A stretch of 64,000 nt of DNA from Sinorhizobium sojae CCBAU 05684 (GTDB lineage Bacteria > Pseudomonadota > Alphaproteobacteria > Rhizobiales > Rhizobiaceae): the NCBI RefSeq assembly GCF_002288525.1, contig NZ_CP023067.1:1-64000 (forward strand), given 5' to 3'. Shown here piece by piece: positions 58,464-64,000 of this stretch. Position 1 is the first letter of the stretch, and the number at the start of each line of letters is the position of its first letter. The notes beneath the pieces were generated by a model that was not told where the DNA came from, searched no databases, and saw only the letters and a list, made by a program, of their open reading frames with translations. The position numbers and the translations under genes are program-made.

Positions 58464-59207
58464 ATGCCGCGCTATCGCCTGACCGTCGAGTATGACGGCT
58501 CCGATTATGTCGGCTGGCAGCGGCAGGAAAACGGCCCTTCCGTGCAAGGGGCGATCGAGAAGGCAGTGCTATCGCTGACCGGCGAGACGGTCTCGATCCG
58601 CGGTGCGGGGCGCACCGATTCCGGCGTTCATGCGATCGGCCAGGTGGCGCATGTCGATCTGGGGCGCGAATGGAATAGCCACACGCTGCGCAACGCCCTG
58701 AACGCCCACCTGACGCTCGCCGGCGAGCGGGTCTCGATCCTCGATGCGGCGGAAGTGCCGCCGGATTTCGACGCGCGCTTTTCCGCCGCCCGCCGCCATT
58801 ATCTCTACCGCATCATTTCCCGCCGTTCGCCGCTGGCGCTCGAGGCAAGGCGCGCCTGGTGGGTGCCGAAGACGCTTGACCACGTGGCCATGCACGAGGC
58901 GGCACAGCGGCTCGTCGGCCATCACGATTTCACCACCTTCCGCTCGGCTCATTGCCAGGCGACGAGCCCGATGCGCACACTCGACCGGCTGGACGTTACC
59001 CGCAACGGCGAACTCATCGAGATCCGGGCGAGCGCTCAGAGCTTCCTGCATAACCAGATCCGCTCCTTCGCCGGGTCGCTGAAGCTCGTCGGCGAGGGCA
59101 AATGGACGCCGGACGATCTACAGACGGCACTCGAAGCGCGAGACCGCAAGGCCTGCGGTCCCGTCGCGCCGCCGGAGGGTCTTTATTTCATGCAGGTGGA
59201 TTACTGA
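58464..59207 (+). CDS. truA: tRNA pseudouridine(38-40) synthase TruA
   Basis: A 247-residue pseudouridine synthase acting on positions 38-40 of the anticodon arm. The catalytic Asp is in [15 protein letters not shown] (near residues 47-61), with [16 protein letters not shown] later. The ATG at 58464 is one base after the fmt stop, so it is coupled. 9 bases separate its end from the convergent membrane-protein gene, and no terminator hairpin is visible there. Confidence 0.96.
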   Translation: MPRYRLTVEYDGSDYVGWQRQENGPSVQGAIEKAVLSLTGETVSIRGAGRTDSGVHAIGQVAHVDLGREWNSHTLRNALNAHLTLAGERVSILDAAEVPPDFDARFSAARRHYLYRIISRRSPLALEARRAWWVPKTLDHVAMHEAAQRLVGHHDFTTFRSAHCQATSPMRTLDRLDVTRNGELIEIRASAQSFLHNQIRSFAGSLKLVGEGKWTPDDLQTALEARDRKACGPVAPPEGLYFMQVDY

Positions 59208-59216
59208 ACCCGCAGC

Positions 59217-59813
59217 TCAACCCGGTGCCAGGCCGAAGAGATGCTGCAGATATTGTCCGACCATCATCGACGGCAGCAGGAAGAGCCCCGTCAGCGCCGC
59301 AGCGAGCAGGTTCTCATTGCCGGTGATGGTGCGGAGGAGCCGGAAGAGCAGGGCGATACTGGCGAAGAGCACGATCAGCCACAGGAATGCGGTCACCTGC
59401 TGGATTCCGCGCGTAAGGAGCAGGATCGCCGCCGGCACCGCCATCGCATAGGAGAGGGGCACCGACAGCCAATTGGTGGTGACGATGACCGGCACCACGA
59501 GGCCGACAAAGCCGAGCGGCCGTGAAAGGACGACGATCAGCAGGATCGGCACGAGCCAGCTTGCGAGATCCACGATGAAGAGCTTGAGGAAAAAGCTGCC
59601 GCCGACGGTCGTGCCGCTCGGCATTACGGAAAGATAGTAGAGACGCCAGGAGGCCCAGGTCACCGCCATCGCCGGCAGCGACCAGAGGATCGCCGCGAAG
59701 GAGCGCCACAGGCCGCGTTCGCTGATGTCGAGCCAGCCATAGCCGTCGTGATTGCCGAGGATCAGCAGCCAGAGACCCTTGACGTAGGCGAGCACCTCGT
59801 CAAGCGACGGCAT
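59217..59813 (-). CDS. Uncharacterised integral membrane protein overlapping dapE
   Basis: A 198-residue polytopic membrane protein with about five hydrophobic helices (residues about 36-58, 70-90, 93-120, 130-160, 165-195). Nothing before [20 protein letters not shown] is conserved-looking, so the start is the ATG at 59813, which overlaps the dapE 3' end by 14 bases. I do not recognise the family; it resembles YIP1-like membrane proteins only in layout. Co-transcribed with dapE by overlap; no link to lysine synthesis is visible. Confidence 0.8.
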   Translation of the reverse strand: MPSLDEVLAYVKGLWLLILGNHDGYGWLDISERGLWRSFAAILWSLPAMAVTWASWRLYYLSVMPSGTTVGGSFFLKLFIVDLASWLVPILLIVVLSRPLGFVGLVVPVIVTTNWLSVPLSYAMAVPAAILLLTRGIQQVTAFLWLIVLFASIALLFRLLRTITGNENLLAAALTGLFLLPSMMVGQYLQHLFGLAPG

Positions 59814-60993
59814 GGCCGAACCAGCGGGCGATGAAGGATTCATAGATGGTGGTGAGCGTCTCGAGGTCGGCGATCGCGACGCGCTCGTCGACCATGTGCA
59901 TCGTCTGTCCGACGAGGCCGAATTCGACGACCGGGCAAAAATCCTTGATAAAGCGTGCATCCGAGGTGCCACCGGTGGTGGAGAGCTTCGGCCGGCGTCC
60001 GGTGACGCTTTCGACCGCGCCCGAAAGCGAGTCGATCAGCGCATCGTTGCGCGTCAGGAAGACGTGGCTCGGACGTTCGTTCCAGGCGATCTCGTAGCTG
60101 ACCGGCGCCCGGCCGGGTCTGAGCCTGTCGTCTCGCGCGGCCTTGTCGAGCCGAGAGACGATCTCCGCCATCAGCTTCTCGGCCGTCCAGCTATCGTTGA
60201 AGCGGATGTTGAAAGCAGCACTTGCCTTGGCGGGAATGACATTCACGGCGGCATTGCCGACATCGATCGTCGTCACTTCCAGGTTGGACGGCTGGAAATT
60301 CTCCGTGCCCTCGTCGAAGGGCGGGTACATTAGAGCCTGGACGAGTTGCACGACGCCGCGCACCGGATTGTCGGCGAGGTGCGGATAGGCGGCGTGCCCC
60401 TGAACGCCATGGACGGTGATGCGGCCGGAGAGTGAACCGCGCCGGCCGATCTTGATCATGTCGCCGAGCTTATCGGGATTGGTCGGTTCGCCGACGAGGC
60501 TGGCGTCCCATCGCTCGCCCTGGGCTGCCGCCCATTCGAGCAGCTTCACTGTACCGTTGATCGCCGGACCCTCCTCGTCGCCGGTGATGAGGAAGGAGAT
60601 CGAGCCTTCCGGCGGACCATGCTTCTCGATGTGCCGGGCGACCGCGGCCACGAAGCAGGCGATGCCGCCCTTCATGTCGACCGCGCCGCGGCCATACATT
60701 TCGCCATCCGCGATCTCCGCGGAGAACGGACCATGGGTCCAGGCGGCCTCGTCGCCGACAGGGACGACATCCGTGTGGCCGGCGAACATCAGATGCGGAC
60801 CTTGTGTGCCGAGCCGGGCATAGAGGTTCTCGATATCGGCAGTCCCGGCCTCCTTCGCCACGACGCGATCCACCTTGAAGCCGAGCGGCGACAGCATCCT
60901 CTCCAGCGCCGCGAGCGCCCCGCCTTCGGCCGGAGTTACCGATGGGCAGCGGATGAGGGTGGCGAGATTGGAGATCGGATCGGTCGGAAACAT
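59800..60993 (-). CDS. dapE: Succinyl-diaminopimelate desuccinylase
   Basis: A 397-residue M20-family dinuclear zinc hydrolase of the lysine/diaminopimelate pathway. Metal ligands: His in [12 protein letters not shown], Asp in [10 protein letters not shown], and the Glu pair in TGDEEGPA. Start: ATG at 60993 ([19 protein letters not shown]), where the domain begins; the open frame to 61548 is out of place inside the RND gene. A perfect palindrome separates it from the pump gene upstream. Confidence 0.95.
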   Translation of the reverse strand: MFPTDPISNLATLIRCPSVTPAEGGALAALERMLSPLGFKVDRVVAKEAGTADIENLYARLGTQGPHLMFAGHTDVVPVGDEAAWTHGPFSAEIADGEMYGRGAVDMKGGIACFVAAVARHIEKHGPPEGSISFLITGDEEGPAINGTVKLLEWAAAQGERWDASLVGEPTNPDKLGDMIKIGRRGSLSGRITVHGVQGHAAYPHLADNPVRGVVQLVQALMYPPFDEGTENFQPSNLEVTTIDVGNAAVNVIPAKASAAFNIRFNDSWTAEKLMAEIVSRLDKAARDDRLRPGRAPVSYEIAWNERPSHVFLTRNDALIDSLSGAVESVTGRRPKLSTTGGTSDARFIKDFCPVVEFGLVGQTMHMVDERVAIADLETLTTIYESFIARWFGHAVA

Positions 60994-61087
60994 CGAGCGG
61001 AATGCCTGCGGTGCCGGTGGGCCAATGGAAGGAATTGTTGGTTTATCCGATCGATTCCGAGCTGTCACGCGATGATGGAATCGAAAA

Positions 61088-61111
61088 CGGGCCGGACGAT
61101 CGTCCGGCCCG
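61088..61111 (-). terminator. Rho-independent terminator of the RND pump gene
   Basis: A perfect 24-base palindrome: the 12-base half CGGGCCGGACGA (61088-61099) followed by its reverse complement. On the minus strand it is followed by TTTT (61087-61084). It lies 22 bases after the pump stop codon and 94 bases before the dapE start. Confidence 0.8.
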
Positions 61112-61133
61112 CTTCCAGCATGATCGGAGAAGC

Positions 61134-64000
61134 CTATTCGCCCGGGGCGAGATGCGGCGCTTCGATCCGGGCTCCCGCGTGCTTCAGCGGTCGCTCGCCG
61201 GAGAGCTTGCGGACCAGCACGTAGAAGACCGGCGTCATGAAAATGCCGAAGGCGGTGACACCGATCATACCGGCAAAGACCGCAATGCCCATGGCCGAGC
61301 GCATTTCCGCGCCGGCACCGGTGGAGGTGACGAGCGGCACGACGCCCATGATGAAGGCCATGGAGGTCATCAGGATCGGTCGGAGGCGAAGCCGGCTCGC
61401 CTCGATCGCGGCGCTGACGGCATTGCTGCCGGAGAGCTCGAGTTCGCGGGCGAACTCGACGATCAGAATCGCGTTCTTCGCCGACAGCCCCACGAGCACG
61501 ATGAGGCCGATCTGCGTAAAGACATTGTTGTCGCCACCCGTCAGCCAAACGCCCGCGAGCGCGGCCATGATGCCCATGGGCACGATGAGGATGATGGCGA
61601 TCGGCAGCATCAGGCTCTCATATTGCGCGGCGAGCACAAGATAGACGAGCAGCAGCGCTAGCGGGAAGATGAGAACGCCCGAATTGCCGGCAAGAATCTG
61701 CTGGTAGGTCAGGTCCGTCCACTCGAAGCTGATGCCAGTCGGCAGTGTTTCCGCCGCGATTCGCTCGACCGCCGCCTGCGCCTGCCCCGAGGAGAAGCCC
61801 GGAGCCGGCCCGCCATTGATGTCGGCGGCGAGAAAGCCGTTGTAGCGGATCGCCCGCTCGGCGCCGACCGTCTGCTCGACCCTCAGCAGGGCGGAGAGCG
61901 GGATCATTTCGCCCGACGCCGAACGCACCTTCAGCTTGCCGATGTCGTCCGCATGGCTGCGGTAGCTCGCATCCGCCTGGATTCGCACGCTGTAGGTCCT
62001 GCCGAAGGCGTTGAAGTCGTTCACGTAGAGCGAGCCCAGATAGATCTGCAGCGTTTCGAAAACGTCCGTCACCGCCACGCCGAGCTGGCGCGCCTTGGTG
62101 CGGTCGAGGTCGGCATAGAGCTGCGGCACGTTGATCTGGTAGCTCGAATAGAGCCCGGCGAGCTCCGGCGCCTGCATCGCCTTGCCCAGGAAAGCCTTGG
62201 CGGCATCGTCCAGGGCGCGGTAGCCGAGGCCGTTCCTATCCTCGATCTGCAGCTTGAAACCGCCCGTCGTGCCCAGGCCCTGGACCGGCGGCGGCGGGAA
62301 CATGGCGATGAAGGCATCCTGGATCGCCCCGAACTGCTGGTTCAGTTGCATGGCGATCGCGCCACCGGAAAGATCGGGCGTCGTGCGCTCCTCGAAGGGC
62401 TTCAGCGACACGAAGACGATGCCGGAATTCGAGGAGTTGGTGAAGCCGTTGATCGAAAGGCCCGGGAAGGCGATGGCATGCTCGATGCCCGGATGCTGCA
62501 TCGCGATGTCGCTCATGCGGCGGATCACGTCTTCCGTACGGTCGAGCGTCGCCGCATCCGGCAGCTGCGCAAAGCCGATCAGATACTGCTTGTCCTGCGC
62601 CGGCACGAAGCCGCCGGGGACGGAGCGGAACAGGACGAAGGTGACGCCGAGAAGGACGACATAGACGCCCATGATCAGCGACTTGCGCGTGAGGATGCCG
62701 CCGACCCCCCGTCCATAGGCTTCGGAGCTCGCTCCGAAGAAGCGGTTGAAGCCGCGGAAGAACCAGCCGAAGGCTTTGTCCATTGCCCGCGTCAGCAGGT
62801 CCTTCGGCGCGCGGTGATCCTTGAGCAGAAGCGCGGCGAGTGCCGGCGAGAGCGTCAGGGAGTTGAGGGCGGAGATCACCGTCGAGATCGCGATGGTCAG
62901 GGCGAACTGGCGGTAGAACTGACCGGTGAGGCCGGTTATGAAGGCGAGCGGCACGAAGACCGCGACCAGCACCAAAGCGATCGCGATGATCGGACCGGAG
63001 ACCTCCTGCATGGCGCGATAGGTGGCCTGCACCGGAGACAGGCCCTGCTCGATGTTGCGCTCGACGTTCTCGACGACGACAATGGCGTCGTCCACGACGA
63101 TGCCGATCGCCAGCACCAGCCCGAAAAGGCTCAGCGCATTGATCGAGAAGCCGAAGACATACATTACCGCGAAGGTGCCGACGATCGAGACGGGAACGGC
63201 GACGAGCGGAATGATCGAGGCGCGCCAGGTCTGCAGGAAGACGATCACTACGAGCACCACCAACGCAATCGCCTCGAGCAGGGTGTGCACGACCGATTCG
63301 ATCGAGGCCCGGACGAACTGCGTCGTGTCGTAGACGATCTCGTAGTCGACGCCTTCCGGCATGGTCTGCTTCAGCTCGGCCATGACCTTGTGGACGTTTT
63401 CGGAGATCTGGATGGCGTTCGAGCCCGGGGCCTGGAACACGCCCATGCCGACGGCGGCCCTGTTGTCTAGGAGTGAGCGCAGCGAGTAGTCGGCAGCCCC
63501 CATCTCGATGCGCGCGACGTCGCCGAGGCGCGTGATCTCGCCATTGGCGCCGGAGTTGACGACGATGTCGGCGAAGTCCTCGGGTGTTTTCAGACGGCCT
63601 TGGGCGTTGACCGAGAGCTGCAGGTCGAGCCCGGGGACGGAAGGCGAGGCGCCGATCACGCCGGCGGCCGCCTGGACATTCTGCCCGCGAATGGCATTGG
63701 CGATGTCGCTCGCCGCAAGCCCGCGCGCGGCGGCCTTTTCCGGGTCGATCCAGACGCGCATCGAATAGTCGCCGCCGCCGAATATCTGTACTTGGCCTAC
63801 GCCCTCGACCCGCGCCAGCCGGTCCTTCACCTTGAGCACGCCGTAATTGCGCAGATAGTTGATGTCGTATTGCCCGTTCGGCGAAATGAGATGGACGACG
63901 AGCGTCAGGTCGGGCGAGCTCTTGACGGTGGTGACGCCGAGGCGGCGCACCTCCTCCGGCAGCCGCGGCTCGGCCTGCGAGACGCGGTTCTGCACGAGCT
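61134..64000 (-). CDS. RND multidrug efflux permease, 5' part missing (AcrB/MexB type)
   Basis: Inner-membrane permease of the HAE-1 RND family. The visible part (about 955 residues) starts in the porter domain near [17 protein letters not shown], equivalent to about residue 110-125 of AcrB, so roughly a tenth is beyond the window edge. Proton-relay Asp pair in [18 protein letters not shown] (read in parts), and the second half with [20 protein letters not shown] and [16 protein letters not shown]. The membrane fusion partner should lie beyond 64000. Substrate unknown; stop at 61134. Confidence 0.93.
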   Translation of the reverse strand, partial: LVQNRVSQAEPRLPEEVRRLGVTTVKSSPDLTLVVHLISPNGQYDINYLRNYGVLKVKDRLARVEGVGQVQIFGGGDYSMRVWIDPEKAAARGLAASDIANAIRGQNVQAAAGVIGASPSVPGLDLQLSVNAQGRLKTPEDFADIVVNSGANGEITRLGDVARIEMGAADYSLRSLLDNRAAVGMGVFQAPGSNAIQISENVHKVMAELKQTMPEGVDYEIVYDTTQFVRASIESVVHTLLEAIALVVLVVIVFLQTWRASIIPLVAVPVSIVGTFAVMYVFGFSINALSLFGLVLAIGIVVDDAIVVVENVERNIEQGLSPVQATYRAMQEVSGPIIAIALVLVAVFVPLAFITGLTGQFYRQFALTIAISTVISALNSLTLSPALAALLLKDHRAPKDLLTRAMDKAFGWFFRGFNRFFGASSEAYGRGVGGILTRKSLIMGVYVVLLGVTFVLFRSVPGGFVPAQDKQYLIGFAQLPDAATLDRTEDVIRRMSDIAMQHPGIEHAIAFPGLSINGFTNSSNSGIVFVSLKPFEERTTPDLSGGAIAMQLNQQFGAIQDAFIAMFPPPPVQGLGTTGGFKLQIEDRNGLGYRALDDAAKAFLGKAMQAPELAGLYSSYQINVPQLYADLDRTKARQLGVAVTDVFETLQIYLGSLYVNDFNAFGRTYSVRIQADASYRSHADDIGKLKVRSASGEMIPLSALLRVEQTVGAERAIRYNGFLAADINGGPAPGFSSGQAQAAVERIAAETLPTGISFEWTDLTYQQILAGNSGVLIFPLALLLVYLVLAAQYESLMLPIAIILIVPMGIMAALAGVWLTGGDNNVFTQIGLIVLVGLSAKNAILIVEFARELELSGSNAVSAAIEASRLRLRPILMTSMAFIMGVVPLVTSTGAGAEMRSAMGIAVFAGMIGVTAFGIFMTPVFYVLVRKLSGERPLKHAGARIEAPHLAPGE

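Overview
The window is core chromosome of an alphaproteobacterium in the Rhizobiales, most likely Sinorhizobium (Ensifer) close to S. meliloti or S. medicae. The basis is high GC, the gene order dnaA ... rph/hrcA/grpE ... rpoN ... olsB-tme-mutS-glnD ... olsA-miaB-phoH-ybeY ... metK ... mcpT-rbsK ... def-fmt-truA-dapE, and protein sequences that read as Sinorhizobium orthologues. The species was judged from recall, not from a search. I see no tRNA, rRNA, CRISPR array, insertion sequence, prophage or integrase.

Layout. 0-5 kb: dnaA with its terminator, then a small accessory cluster: a DGPF/YciI protein, an ECF42-type sigma factor, an SRPBCC protein and a SnoaL-VOC fusion. Two matching promoter-like motifs (TGTCGG-N18-CGTC) precede the two halves of this cluster. 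5-10 kb: hemW, rdgB, a VOC gene and rph on the minus strand, divergent from hrcA and grpE. 10-16 kb: the minus-strand series lptC-lptA-lptB-rpoN-hpf-ptsN (LPS export, sigma-54, ribosome hibernation, PTS-Ntr). 16-24 kb: sppA, ihfB, a LapA-domain protein, a CoxG-like protein, two rRNA methyltransferases with lspA in overlapping frames, an orphan hybrid histidine kinase, and olsB. 24-37 kb: tme divergent from mutS, glnD-murJ-VOC, trpS, a universal stress protein and an Nfu protein. 37-49 kb: tsaB, rimI, olsA, miaB, phoH, ybeY, corC, lnt, an XRE regulator, metK and trmB, with a NYN-domain gene on the opposite strand. 49-64 kb: a repeat-rich gap, the hsp20-DUF1150 pair, a nucleoside hydrolase, mcpT, rbsK and rmuC, then def-fmt-truA, a membrane protein with dapE, and the 3' part of an RND pump cut by the window edge.

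Most genes are housekeeping. Both ornithine-lipid synthesis genes (olsB, olsA) are present, as are nitrogen-control genes (rpoN, ptsN, glnD). The least ordinary features are: the ECF42/DGPF cluster with its putative shared promoter; a rhizobial repeat that supplies the last codons of the ECF42 gene; a CtrA-box plus terminator arrangement in the long olsB-tme gap; a 30-codon ORF overlapping grpE; a palindrome upstream of metK; and a heat-shock promoter with a thermometer-like leader before hsp20. Nothing here is a clearly new system. The ECF42 regulon and the olsB-tme transcript are the best candidates for follow-up.
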